Of a stretch of 64,000 nucleotides of DNA, positions 34,428-45,304 are shown one piece after another (within the stretch, counting starts at the first letter, position 1; each line of letters opens with the position of its first letter). The notes under the pieces were generated by a model, which was given only the letters and a program-made list of their open reading frames with translations, did no database searches and had not been told where the DNA came from. Origin of the DNA: Anthostomella pinea (Eukaryota > Ascomycota > Sordariomycetes > Xylariales > Xylariaceae); NCBI GenBank assembly GCA_963556695.1, contig CAUWAG010000020.1, positions 1,488,001 to 1,552,000 on the forward strand. The letters run 5' to 3'. The position numbers were made by a program, and so were the translations under genes.

Positions 34428-35216
34428 TTGATAGCAAATTACAGAAGCATTCCGAACAGTTCTGAATGCATTATCGGTTTCACAACCCCACTCGCCTGGT
34501 TATCGCGGTTCACTGGCCTTGTTTCTTACTTTGCCCCCGAAGCTGACTTTGAGCCCAATCCCTGCGCCCTCTTCGCCAAAGAGTTCGCGCGGTACACCCG
34601 ATCGCGAAACCTGGCCTACGGATCGCGTGAGTGGCGCGTGCAGCGCACGCGCGCCATCGACCGGGAGCTCGTGTTCCACTATTTCTCACGGGGCGGGGAG
34701 GAGGAGGTGCCTTGTGACGTCGACGAGGGCGGCGGCGAGGAGGAGGCGGTCGACGACGAGCTGCGACTGCTGCAGGGCTACCAGGACATGATGAGGGCGT
34801 CGGGCGCGCAGCCGGAACCGACGGCAGAGGCGTGCTGGAGCGCCCTGGTCTTCTTGCCGGCTGACATCATCGGCATAATCGACTTCCGCCGTACAGGCCG
34901 GACCGCGCGTGCCTCGGTCTCGGTCGGCGAAAGCGTCAAGATCTTCCACAGGGAGGCCAGGGTCGAGAGCGGCATCCTGGCGTCGCTGCATCCGGACTGT
35001 GGCGGGGTGGTGCACTACCACTTTCGCTTCGGAAAGGGGCTGCGCGTTAACCCCCCGTGGTGGAACGGGGAGTGCAGGGCGGCCCGGGCGGCTCGCAACC
35101 GCGCTCGTCGGTCTGGGTCTCGGTGCCAGGAGGAGGAGCACGCGTTCAAAGCCGCAGTCAGGAGGGCTAAGCGGGCGTTTAATGAAGAGTATGGTGAAAC
35201 ATTCAAAGTGAACTGA
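34428..35216 (+). CDS. Conserved fungal orphan protein, 5' end unresolved
   Basis: Open frame of 262 codons without an early ATG (it opens at a TTG; the first in-frame ATG is at codon 122), so an upstream exon is likely. The pattern CALFAKEFARYTRSRN, WRVQRTRAIDRELVFHYF, LQGYQDMMRASG, LPADIIGIIDFRRTG resembles an uncharacterised Pezizomycotina family. In that family an EF.RY, an R..A...E..FHYF and an L.GYQ..C motif recur. The function is unknown. The last 55 residues (NPPWWNGECRAARAARNRA, then FKAAVRRAKRAF) look like the linker between endonuclease and RT of LINE ORF2 proteins. This suggests a transposon fragment fused to the 3' end. A C-rich tract at 34382-34394 sits just upstream. Confidence 0.45.
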   Translation: MIANYRSIPNSSECIIGFTTPLAWLSRFTGLVSYFAPEADFEPNPCALFAKEFARYTRSRNLAYGSREWRVQRTRAIDRELVFHYFSRGGEEEVPCDVDEGGGEEEAVDDELRLLQGYQDMMRASGAQPEPTAEACWSALVFLPADIIGIIDFRRTGRTARASVSVGESVKIFHREARVESGILASLHPDCGGVVHYHFRFGKGLRVNPPWWNGECRAARAARNRARRSGSRCQEEEHAFKAAVRRAKRAFNEEYGETFKVN

Positions 35217-35639
35217 TGGCTCCAAGCAGCTGGTGCTTGATGTAGTCTAACATCGTGTTGCACTGTATGGAACTACTTTTTCACTCTTTCATGCGGAGTC
35301 TAGTATCGCCACCCTCGTCGTCATCCTTGCGCCTCGCGACGACTTTTTGCTTTGAAGCAGTGTTTCCGACGATGCCATTTGCAGTCCAAACCTTACCACT
35401 ACGAATCTCATGCGGGCCATCATGTACGCATGGGGGCATTACGCAGTCCCTGGCTCGTGTCGTTAGCTCGCAAAAGTATGAGACTTTGGGGCCTGTTTTC
35501 GGCGTCATTAGAGGCCAAGTGACCAGCAGGTTGGATGAGAATAGAGGACATAGCGGCATTGATCGTGATGACAAAGCTCAACTTCTGAATTTCTAAGCCG
35601 CTTATCTTCTTTTGCTCACCGCTGCTCACTGAGCAGACG
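35217..35639. other. Intergenic
   Basis: No recognised feature. Confidence 0.35.
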
Positions 35640-35790
35640 TGAGCAGAGTTTGGTCACGTGATCTCCACTTCCTGGTCACGTGCTCGTTGTCCTGTGTTTC
35701 TCCTGTGTATATCCTTGCTCCGATTGGCCTCTTCGTAGGTCGCCTTCCTGCCAACGGGCCTGTGGTATTGTTGGTTCGTAACACGTCCGT
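35640..35790 (-). repeat. Partial family E LTR
   Basis: In minus orientation it starts TGTTACGAACCAACA, matching the start of the LTR at 25151 and of the inverted copy ending at 52485 (GGCCTGTGGTATTGTTGG on the plus strand here). It includes two GGTCACGTG sites and is truncated after about 150 bp. Confidence 0.5.
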
Positions 35791-35864
35791 TTATCCCAGT
35801 AGCTCAAAGATGTATTCTGCAAGAACTATCTGCTAAGTATTGATTAAACCTAGAGTTTATAATC

Positions 35865-36329
35865 CTATAATAACGCGAAGATAACACCCATTATAATAAG
35901 AAACGGTGATAACTGTCGAACGTGGTGATTCCCGCATGAAATGAATGGAGGTATAGTTTGCGAGGGGATCAAGGTCGGGCGTCGGGTTCCTGGGCCAAGG
36001 TATGTCTTGTTTAGAACAGTGGTAGCGAGTAACGTGTTTTGAGGGAAAGCCTGACTATGACAGGTAGTCAAACAAGTGGCATTGAGTGTTGGTCTAGCTT
36101 CGAAAGTAGTCATGCTTGGAGTTTCAGCAAGGTCCGAACTCGAAGTATTGAGAGAGTACGAGGGCAACGCGCTAGCAAGAGGTATCGATTGAAGGCCGCC
36201 GCCAAACTCTACAAAGCCAGAAGCTACAGTTGTTCCCAAGTTCAACTCGAAGCTAACAGTCTGTCGAGCAGGTAAAGCAAGGCCGAAGCTGACTGAGGCC
36301 AAAGTTAACCATACGGCAAGAAAGACCAT
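35865..36329 (-). CDS. Putative small secreted or surface-anchored protein
   Basis: The ATG at 36329 (codon 15 of a slightly longer frame that opens at 36371) starts MVFLAVWLTLASVSFGLALP, a good signal peptide with cleavage around ALP-ARQ. The mature part is about 130 aa, rich in Ser/Thr with several N-x-S/T sites (NTS, NAT, NKT) and four cysteines. It ends in a hydrophobic segment (SPFLIIMGVIFALL) like a GPI-anchor signal. No family is recognised. Small size, secretion signal and a repeat-rich neighbourhood fit the profile of candidate effector or cell-surface genes. It could also be a chance frame. No intron is evident. Confidence 0.4.
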   Translation of the reverse strand: MVFLAVWLTLASVSFGLALPARQTVSFELNLGTTVASGFVEFGGGLQSIPLASALPSYSLNTSSSDLAETPSMTTFEARPTLNATCLTTCHSQAFPQNTLLATTVLNKTYLGPGTRRPTLIPSQTIPPFISCGNHHVRQLSPFLIIMGVIFALL

Positions 36330-36371
36330 GATTGGTCTGGCTTCAGATATGGAAGATGTTGCGACATTCAC

Positions 36372-36890
36372 TCCATTACTGTAGTTGACTCAAGCGATCA
36401 AGTGGAGTACGGGGATCGATGCCCTATATGACAGTCTATATAAGCTTAACATGTCGCATAATGGATAAGCTTTCCGGCTATATACATGGTACTGGGCAGA
36501 CATTGAGAATTGACCTAGGTCCATTTTCAGCCATCCTTAGAAAGGCTATGGTGGTAAGGGCAAAACTCGGATGATCCACTTTGTTGCTGGGAATCTGTTT
36601 TGATGTCATTAACGGATAGGGTACCGCAAGGATGATAGAAGCGGAAATCCGACGTGCAAGTAAGCCCGATGGTGGTCGGGACGGGTCCATAATGAGTGGC
36701 CGAACGGCTCTAAACGTGTCCCCTCGTTTTGGCACAGTAGGACCCGCCAATCCGCTTCACTGGTGATCTCTCAGCTCGTCGTCCAGGCACCTTGCTCGCG
36801 CCCGAGGTTACTCGTGACGCTGTTGGATATCGTACCAGGCTGAGGCTTTCGGTGGTGAATGCGCTGATAGGCTTAGCTTCATGGCATTCA
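36372..36890. other. Intergenic
   Basis: No recognised feature. A minus frame at 36478-36750 lacks support. Confidence 0.3.
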
Positions 36891-36965
36891 CCTGGCGCCA
36901 CTATCAGATGATTATCTGGTCACCCTGGCGCCATTATCGTACGACTATCTGGTCACCCTGATGGC
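36891..36965 (+). repeat. 33-bp tandem repeat, just over two copies
   Basis: Units start at 36891, 36924 and 36957 with CCTGGCGCCA; each contains ACTATCTGGTCAC or ATTATCTGGTCAC. The third copy is cut after a few bases. Confidence 0.6.
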
Positions 36966-37395
36966 ACACCTGTACATATATTTGGGGGATTCTCTCCCAG
37001 AGATCTTCTTCTCTTCCCTTCTAATATAGAACGGTTTGAAATCTCACAGACGCAATAGGTGTAGACAACAGCCAACCACGCCTTGACGCTGGTCCATGGG
37101 TAACGCTCCACCAGGAAGGAGAGACCCTCGGATGAGGTAGAATAGATGTGCTACGAGTAGGCTGGGCAATCCCTCTCGCTCGGCCTTGACTATGGTGTGG
37201 TTGACAGCATACTGCGATATGGAATATCAACCAATGGATGCTGGCATTGACATTCATGCACTTTGATTCGTATGATGGCCTGTCAGCCACAGGCTTGGCT
37301 ACAACTTGAAGACGGGGGCTTTTAATATAAGTACGCATCACAATAGCGAGGAAATAACAAACAAGCGTTTTTGGAGGAGTAATAAACTCACTTCC
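36966..37395. other. No gene recognised
   Basis: A minus frame at 37021-37341 has no domain, start context or splice signals that I trust. Confidence 0.3.
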
Positions 37396-37405
37396 CCCCC
37401 AAGAA

Positions 37406-37434
37406 AGAAACCCGGGTTCGAACCCCGGCGAGCA
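37406..37434 (+). other. tRNA-like 3' fragment (T-arm with B-box)
   Basis: CCGGGTTCGAACCCCGG forms a perfect five-pair T-stem with a canonical TTCGAAC loop and is followed by CGAGCA, like an acceptor 3' strand. No matching 5' acceptor strand, D-arm or anticodon arm lies within 90 bases upstream. It is therefore not a complete tRNA gene, and may be a fragment or the B-box of a tRNA-derived repeat. Confidence 0.3.
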
Positions 37435-37439
37435 TAAGA

Positions 37440-37855
37440 TCTTACAGACAAAACATTGTCCAGGGGTGGCTGTTCAGTTGCCTCACTTTTTCTCCCAGCC
37501 CGCAAAGTGTCAGATTAAAGCCTGCAGGCAGACACCTATGATCCAGTTCCTGCCTATGATCCAATTCTCGCAACGATTGAGCCTGTTCCCAATTTTAGGC
37601 CGTCGTAGTTTTTGTGCTCCTGTCCACTTCAAGATCCCTCCCGAGCAAGCCTTGGATCATGTCGATCAAGCTTTGCGTAAAGGCATCCACCTGGCCAGGG
37701 GATGTGTTGCACAGCAAGGAGGCCAAAAGTTTGCAAATCTGCTGTATTGGTGTTGTTGTTGTTGTTGTTGTTGGAAGGTTTAGTTTAGTTTAGTTTAGTT
37801 TATTTAACGCCGTAGGGGCTCTAGGCTCCAGATCCTTGTGGACGTTTGGCGTGCA
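37440..37855 (-). mobile_element. Jumbled minus-strand LINE pieces
   Basis: 37803-37855 is a LINE 3' end (GCGTTAAAT on the minus strand) with a (TAAAC)n tail at 37783-37802 and an AAC microsatellite next to it. 37630-37710 is a separate piece: on the minus strand CTGGCCAGGTGGATGCCTTTAC matches the ORF2 linker at 42222-42243 of the long LINE. The pieces come from different LINE regions and were brought together by nesting or rearrangement. Confidence 0.55.
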
Positions 37856-39505
37856 ATTGTTGTTGAAAGGTCTGGTGGTAGCAGCACCATTTCCTGGCCT
37901 ATAGATCTAGCAGAAGTGGCTCTAAGCATCCACACTGGCACAAAGACTATCCCGAACTCTACGCATTATGTTATAGGGCTTGCAAAGGCTTGAGACTCCT
38001 GATTACGAGACCCCACCATCGCAGCTACCGATATCAGCATCGCCAGCCTTTCTGATGCCCAAACTGTCAACACTGCCAGCTGTACTATCCTCGCGGGGGG
38101 TAGTGATATGGTAACCCATATGTAAGAAGCTTGACCTTGAAAGCCCGGCCAGGCGGCCTCAGAGAGCGACCCGGGAATACCAAATGTGTAGCATCTTGAT
38201 GACTCAAGAAGAAACCCCACAATTATCAGAGTATAGAAGTAGACATACCCTGACTTTCTTTCTGCGACTTGAGCCAAGCGAGTAGCGAAAGGTCTTAATA
38301 AGACGTATCAAGTTAGGGACAGAAAAAAGGACTGTCTAAGGAGTTCGCGGTAGTGCTTTTGGTTAGATATTTGCCCTAGTTAATCCAAGTGGTTTAGAAA
38401 CTAAATGACTTAACCATGCCAATCATGGATGTAGTACTTTGCCAGCGGACAAAGGAGAACGCTGAAGAACTATAGTCTGATGACCGTGGGCTGCTCTGCT
38501 ATTCGGATGGCGAGCGGAGCAGCAGCAAAGACATCTCTGCCAGTTCAAGCAAGGGTATCTTAAATGATAATGACGCCGAGAAATCGCTTGACTAAATACA
38601 CCTAGTTACTGCAATAGCTAAACATCGCTGGTGGATGACGGGTGCATGTCTTAGGAAGAAGCCAATCTAGCAGCTCATCACAGCACCATCATATGCCATT
38701 GCACAAGACGAAACATAGAAAACTCGACAATATTAACTAGCTTTCATCTTTTTGGCCCTTGATTAACCCACGTTCTTGCTCTCGGACACTGAAGCAACGA
38801 ATGCGCAAGGGCCGGTCGTGCTCCGAGTATGACTATCTACCCACCGCCAAGAATTGCGACTTTATGTATTACCTTCTACTGGTCCAATTAGCCCTTCCAT
38901 TAACCGCTTGGTACATCCTTCCGTTAGTATTTCTGGCAATGTCCTGCCATAGTATAGCGTACTGCAGTCATTCTAATATAAGCTGATGAGACGTCCGCTG
39001 CGGCTTCATATCAGCACAAGACCTAGATACTTCATGGAAGAACTCGTCAGGTCTGACAAATACACGGACTGTCCGTATCAGAAGCGCTAGGAGCCATTGG
39101 CCGGAAAGGCTGTGATAGAGTTTGTGCGCACTGAACTGGCCCTCACCATGGTGGAGGTGGTCAAGCGACAAGCTGCAGCCTCAACGTCGCGCCAAATAGC
39201 AACAAAGCCACACACGCCCGATGCCTATATCAAGGCCAACCCTGAAGGGTGGAGGTCTTATCTGGCAAAGCTAAGGGGAAGGGAAGGAAATAAGTCTCAG
39301 GCCATTACATCGACTCTGTATGGTAAACAGAGGCCCAGTCTCTAGCCATTCCTAATCGCGCCAATCTCATTCTAGACCTGGAGCTTGCTCAGACAGGCGA
39401 ATGTAGGGGATGGCATATCTGCACAGCGGACAGGCAGGGCGACTCTCGGCGACTGGTTGGAAAGAAGAACATCTGCCGCCTGCGACTGCAGCATTGGGCC
39501 CGGCA
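37856..39505. other. No confident gene
   Basis: A minus frame at 37966-38277 encodes hydrophobic segments (FYTLIIVGFLLES; IVQLAVLTVWAS) that could be a membrane-protein remnant, but I cannot name a family. A plus frame at 39097-39345 (82 aa, basic) may be a 5' fragment of the LINE or unrelated. Confidence 0.3.
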
Positions 39506-39676
39506 GTCACGGATCTAGAGGTACCTCAGACAGACCTCGGTCCTGGAGGAAGAGACTCGACAGTCACAGGTCTGGAGATGTCTCGAACAGAACTCGGTGC
39601 TGGAGCAAGAAACTCGACAGTCACGGGTCTGGAGATGCCTCGAACAGATCCCGATGCTGGAGCACAGGATGAACTC
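39506..39676 (+). repeat. 57-bp tandem repeat, three copies
   Basis: Units start at 39506, 39563 and 39620 (exact 57-bp period) with GTCAC. In the frame opened at 39410 each encodes 19 residues (VTGLEMSRTELGAGARNST type). The repeat length is a multiple of three, so the frame is kept through all copies. Confidence 0.75.
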
Positions 39677-39836
39677 CTCAATTCCTTAACTCCTATCACA
39701 CACTCTTACCAAAAACAACTATTTTTCTTGGCGCCCCGCTGTTAGGGCGCAACCTCTATATCTGCACTAAAATAGACATTTGTTTCAGTACCTGACTATC
39801 CTTGCCAAGGCGCAGAAATTTTTTCTCACAAGCTGG

Positions 39837-41306
39837 ATGGCACCCTTCCACGACAGGCCCCCAAACACACCAGTGGCCGTCCCAAAGACGACTATTAGCG
39901 GCGTGTTCAAATCCCCAGTCCCTAAAAGAACACATGACCCGGCAACCCCAAGCAGGCTCCGCCAGGCACTGCTTGACGACATCAACAGCAGCCCGTCACA
40001 GGTCTCTGAAGCTGACTTCACTACTGTTTCCCCTCTGAAAAGAAAATCCCGAAATATCAATAATAGCAGCACCATTGATATAGAATCACCTCAGTCAAAC
40101 GAAATCCTTACAGACCAAGTCATTAGAGGTGATACAAGGAACAAAATCTCTTCTTCAGAGTGCCAGGACCAAGTTGCCAAAATACTGGCTAAAGACAAGC
40201 ATCTCTATAAAGCCAGGATAACAATGTTTCAGGAGTGTGCTGCAATAGTCGATAAGACACTTGAGAAAGCTGGAACCGAATTATACTCTTATGCCAAGGA
40301 GTTCAGCGCTTTTTTCACCAAATGTCTGAATGAGTGGCTGGAAACCCGAGATCTGTCCACAAGAAAGGCCACTTCTGGGGGGATAGAAATAGGGAAGCCC
40401 ACCATGACCTTCGCCCAAGCTGTCTCCTCTGGCCAACGACAGCATCCATGGACAGTCAATACTACCATGAAGAAAACACAGCCTAGTGCCCTCATCACTA
40501 TTCACCAATTAAAGAAGAAGCAGGATGATCTCCGGGTCTTTGTCCGCATGGATAATAGCCACCTTGAGCCTTATGGAATCAAGTCTATACTAAACAGAAG
40601 ACTTAAGCTCCACCCTTAGGAGCTTAGAGAAGTGACACGTTGTCCTTCTGGTTTTACCTTACACCCAAGGGACAAGCCAACTCAGGCTAAGCTTCTGGCT
40701 TCCCAAGAAGAAATTGCCGACATTCTCAAGGCACAAAAGATTGAGACCCACACAGTCTGGCACCATTACAAGGTCGATGGATGCCCAAGAAAGGTCATCA
40801 ATGCAGAAGGGTTCACAATCGATATTACCGACACTGCTGTTACTGATGAAGTTGAAGCTCAAACAGGCAACAGACCTTTGAGGTGCATACTCTCAAAGAA
40901 CACGATTGATTCTGATCCAGAAACCACATGGATAATCTCTTTGCCCAGTGCAGTAAAGAAACCATTCACGCTTTTTGCCCACTCAATGACCTCAAGGCAT
41001 ATTCAATACACCCCCAAGGTTCATCAGTGTGCAAGCTGCTTCAGATACCATGGTAGAAATTACCGATGCAAAAAGCAAGTATGTGCACACTGCGCCAACA
41101 CAGTACACCAGGGAGAGTGCAAAAAACCAATCCCAAAATGTGTCAATTGCAAAGGACCTCATCCTGCCGACTTCAATAAATGCCCTGCTCGCCCCAAGGT
41201 TGTGAAAGGTACCATCCATAAGCACACATGGGAGCAAATCCAAGAAATAAGGCTAGCCGGAGAAAGAGCCAGATCCAAGGCCCTCAATAAAGCCGTCAGA
41301 AACTAA
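39837..41306 (+). pseudogene. LINE ORF1: gag-like protein with CCHC knuckles
   Basis: The ATG at 39837 opens a frame of about 490 codons, interrupted by one TAG at 40617 (a CAG changed by one transition) with no change of frame. The N-terminal part is basic and Ser/Pro-rich. The middle is helical. The C-terminal part carries Cys/His knuckles (CASCFRYHGRNYRCKK, CAHCANTVHQGECKK, CVNCKGPHPADFNKC, about 41029-41190). In related elements this protein binds element RNA as a chaperone. Confidence 0.75.
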
Positions 41307-41407
41307 GCTGGGCCAACAACCAGTAATAATAACAAAGACATCACAATACAAATCGACACAACAGATACAACTCATCCCAGAGATGCTGATACCATTATTG
41401 TCAGTCA

Positions 41408-44400
41408 ATGTTAGGTACACCAAACGAAACACATCGACACGGGCATCTAGTCATCCATTTTGTGATCACAGCAGGAGGACAAAAGAGTGCAGGCCCTACA
41501 GAGTTAGCCATCAACCTGGCTGACTACAAAGGAGAACAAGCAGACATCATTCTGATGCAAGAGCCTTGGGTCGGCATTCCACCAAGCAAAAGAATGGGAG
41601 TAAAGAGACACCCCAATTACGATATATACTCCCCAGTGGATTCCTGGGACAGCGACAGTACACGGCCCAGATCTCTTATCTATGTGAGAAAACACCTTTA
41701 AGCGGATCAACTTCGGCCCTATGCTACACGAGACATCACCTGGGTCAAGGTACAAGGCATTATATTTGCCAGTGTCTACCGGCCTTGTGACAACCCATAA
41801 GAAGTGGATGATATTCTGGAAGTATGGACTCCACCTTTTGGCTGCGTTATAGCTGGAGATTTCAATACTGGCGACATATCCTGGGACTCAAGCAATCCAG
41901 GATATCATGGTGGTGTCATACTTGCACAGACTATGACAGATCATGGACTGGATCTGACTTCTGAACCAGATGTCCCGACACATGATGACAGAAATGTACT
42001 AGATCTGGTTTTCTCAGATGTCCTTATAACCAAAGCCTCAGTAAATAATGCACTCCAGTGCACCTCAGATCACGAGATATTACGAATAGTTGTTCCAATT
42101 CAGGGAGACCTGGACTGGGTCCCAAAACTGATCAATGGATAGTCCCAGATAATAAATTACAAGAGCTGGTGGACAATGTCCAAAGCAGTATTCATGAGCT
42201 TCCCCGGCTGGGTGCATTCCCTGGCCAGGTGGATGCCTTTACATAGAACTTGATCAACATAATCCAAGGCTGTGTCAAAACAGTGGGCAAGAAACCCCAA
42301 AAATCTAGGCCCACTGCTTGGTGGAAGGATGAATACAAAGCAGCTATTCAGACATACAGGGCCTTGTCCAAACAGACTGTAAGCCAAGAAGGGCGGAATT
42401 CAGCCCGACGGGAATTTTGCCGCGTGGTTTGGAAAGCTAGGAGAGAGTACTGGCAGACTCTAATTGATTCAGCAACTGAGCCAAAGGACCTATACAGAAT
42501 CGTCTCTTGGCACAAGCTATCAGCAGGATTGCGTTCCCCTCTAATCATCATAGGAGACCAAATATTCGAGTCACAAGAGAGCAAGGCAAATACATTACGC
42601 TCAGCCACGCTTGAATGAAGTACCTCAGACAACGATATCATCAACCCCTGGTCTGCTCAGATCACACAACCCAAGCCATACATCCCCCTTGAATACCATG
42701 TCGGACAAGAAGAGGCTGAAGGGTGCACTTTAGAGACCAAGAGCAACTCCCCGGGAATAGATACCCTCACAGTACGGATTCTGAAAGCTTGCTGGCCATT
42801 CATTGGGGAACATATCAGAGCCCTTTTCCAGACCTGTCTATAGATTGGACACCACCCTAAACCATTCAAAGTAGCTGAGGTAGTGATGATCCCAAAACCA
42901 GGAAAGAAAGACTACTCTAATCCCAGGGCCTACAGACCAATATCGCTACTGTCATGTCTTGGCAAAGGCCTAGAACGACTTATTACGAAAAGAATTACCT
43001 GGTTTGTTGTCAAACTTGGAATTCTAGCTCCACAATATTTTGGAGCTCTACCAAGGCGCTCTGCCTCTGACCTGGTAGCTGCACTCATACACGATATTGA
43101 GCAGGCCCTTGACCAAGGCCTCGTTGCAATGGTAGTCACGTCAGATATGAAAGGGGCCTTTGATGTTGCCCTAATGAGACGGCTTGTGGTTCGCATGAGA
43201 GAACAGGGCTGGCCGGGCTTTCTCATAAGACGGGTCCAGTCATTCATGACCGAGCGGTCCGCAAGAGTTCAGTTTAAAGGTATTGTGACCAATATAAAAA
43301 CTCTCACTTATGGGCTACCATAAGGCTCACCAGTCTCTTTAATCCTTTATATGCTGTATACAGAGCCAATCTGTGGCCAACTTAGTATGAAAAGAAGACG
43401 TTTTGGATACGCAGACGACTTAGCGACTCTCTGCATTAGAAAGAGCCTTAAAGAAATAGCCATAGAGACTTCTAAAAATCTTTATCTATTTAATTAATAG
43501 GGACATAACAATGCTATTGAATTTGACCCTGACAAAACCGAGATCATACACTTCTCGCAGAAAAAGAACATAGACAATCCTCCGGTCCACCACGGGATAA
43601 TGAACAAAATAGCAAAGGACTCTATACGATGGCTAGGTGTCTTCTTAAATAAAAAACTAAACTTCAAAGATCAAGTTTTCTACTGGGCTAAGAAAGTTAA
43701 TAAGGTAACAAATCACCTTCAGGGACTTTATAACACAATCAAAGGACTTCCTAGAAAGTCAACCAAAAGGGCTGTGAAAGCTTGTATTATTCCTATTCTT
43801 ACACACGGCCTGGAGGCCTGGTACCCGGGAATCAAAAAAGTTGGGAGCTTAGGTGGGACATCAGCATGTCGCATTAAGGGGCTTCTTGGAACAATAGGTG
43901 CTGTACTACGAACAGCGATCAGGGCTATCTTGCCAGTCTGGAAAACACACCCTGGACATATCCTACACTTTAAATCACAGATTTCCCCAGCAGGAGTTCT
44001 TATAGAGTCAATAAGACAACGTCACGGTCTCTGACTAGGACGAATAGACCAAAGATACCCTCTTGATGGCAGGCTCCAAATACAAGCTCGCAAGGATCCA
44101 ACAAGGCTACAAAGGAGCTTCCAACTAGTCCCTGACTTCCAGAGACCACACTCACCAAGCCATCATGGAAGAGGCCCCCAATCCGTAAGGACAAAGACAA
44201 AAAAATAGAGCTCTTTAAGCAATGACTACGGGAGAGAAATGTGAACACTGACCTTGTCATCTACTCGGATGGATCACAATTGGACGACCAAGGCACAACC
44301 CGCACTGGATAGGGTTATACCATCAGAAAAGGCGGCATTACACAAAAAGTATATCGGGAAAAAGGCAGACTTCTTTAAGCAGAAATAATAGATACTAAAG

Positions 44401-45112
44401 CTCATGGCGCTCTCCAAGGTCTCGCAGCAGTCAGGGCGATTGGACGTAGAAGACGGCTGTATGTCTGCCTGGACAACACGTCAGTGGTAGATGGGCTCAA
44501 TGGGACTCCACCTGAGACATCACAGAATATTATTCTATAATTCCAAGAACTCGCCACAGCACACACTCCTGGAGTGACCATTAAGTGGATTCCTGGACAC
44601 AGAGATATTGATAGCAACAAAGCTGCTAACACACTAGCAAAAGAGGGTACCATGCTAAAAATAGACACAACGAACCTTCCTACAATCTCTTGGGTAAAAA
44701 GAGATCTCAAAAAAAAGAACAAGAGAGAATTCGATCAATGGTGGAAAGACCAATCAGAACCGAGGTATCAAGAAGTATACTCACATACAGTAACTAAAAG
44801 GGACCTTATATCTTTTGAAAGGAGCACTCTACACAGACTTCTAGCGGCCAAATCTGGACATGGCGACTTTTTTTTTTTTTTTTTTTTGCTAGATATTACG
44901 AACATTTTGGGCATACAGACTCGGATGACCACTGCAACTGTGGTGAGAAGAAAACACCATAATATATTTTCTTTTGTAAAAGGCTGGGGAAAAACCGACT
45001 GCTGCCTAGGTACTCGCCTAGGACAGCTTGTTTACAATACTTAGGGGAGAGGAGCACAGAATGGGCAAAATTCATGGAGAAGAGCAAATTCTTTTCAACA
45101 ATCTGCCCCTGA
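41408..45112 (+). pseudogene. LINE ORF2: endonuclease-RT-RNase H, broken
   Basis: Blocks in order. AP-type endonuclease has LMQEPWVGIP, CVIAGDFNTGDISWDS, DDRNVLDLVFSD and CTSDHEIL (41540-42070). RT has VVMIPKPGKKDYSNPRAYRPI, SDMKGAFD, YGLP then stop then GSPVS, and the FGYADDLA active-site box (42880-43420). RNase H has LVIYSDGSQLDDQ and TIKWIPGHRDIDSNKAA (44250-44630). The C-terminus holds a Cys/His finger (about 44930-44970). At least fifteen stops interrupt it, e.g. near 41700, 41800, 42140, 42616, 43321, 44032 and 44221. A run of about 20 T at 44868-44887 has been inserted inside the codon series for GDFARYY. Confidence 0.8.
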
Positions 45113-45304
45113 TAGATAGCTTTTCTTGAAGGACCAGATGGATGACCCCAAGGTCATACCGCCGCAATAACGGGGATGGGCCCGTGAGCGGGACTGACTG
45201 TACTTGTTATCTTGAGACCTCCACAACCCTGCAATACAGAGGCTCTAGGAGGCGTGGTTTGCACTACTGAGGAGCTACCCCCCACGTTAAATACAATCAA
45301 TCAA

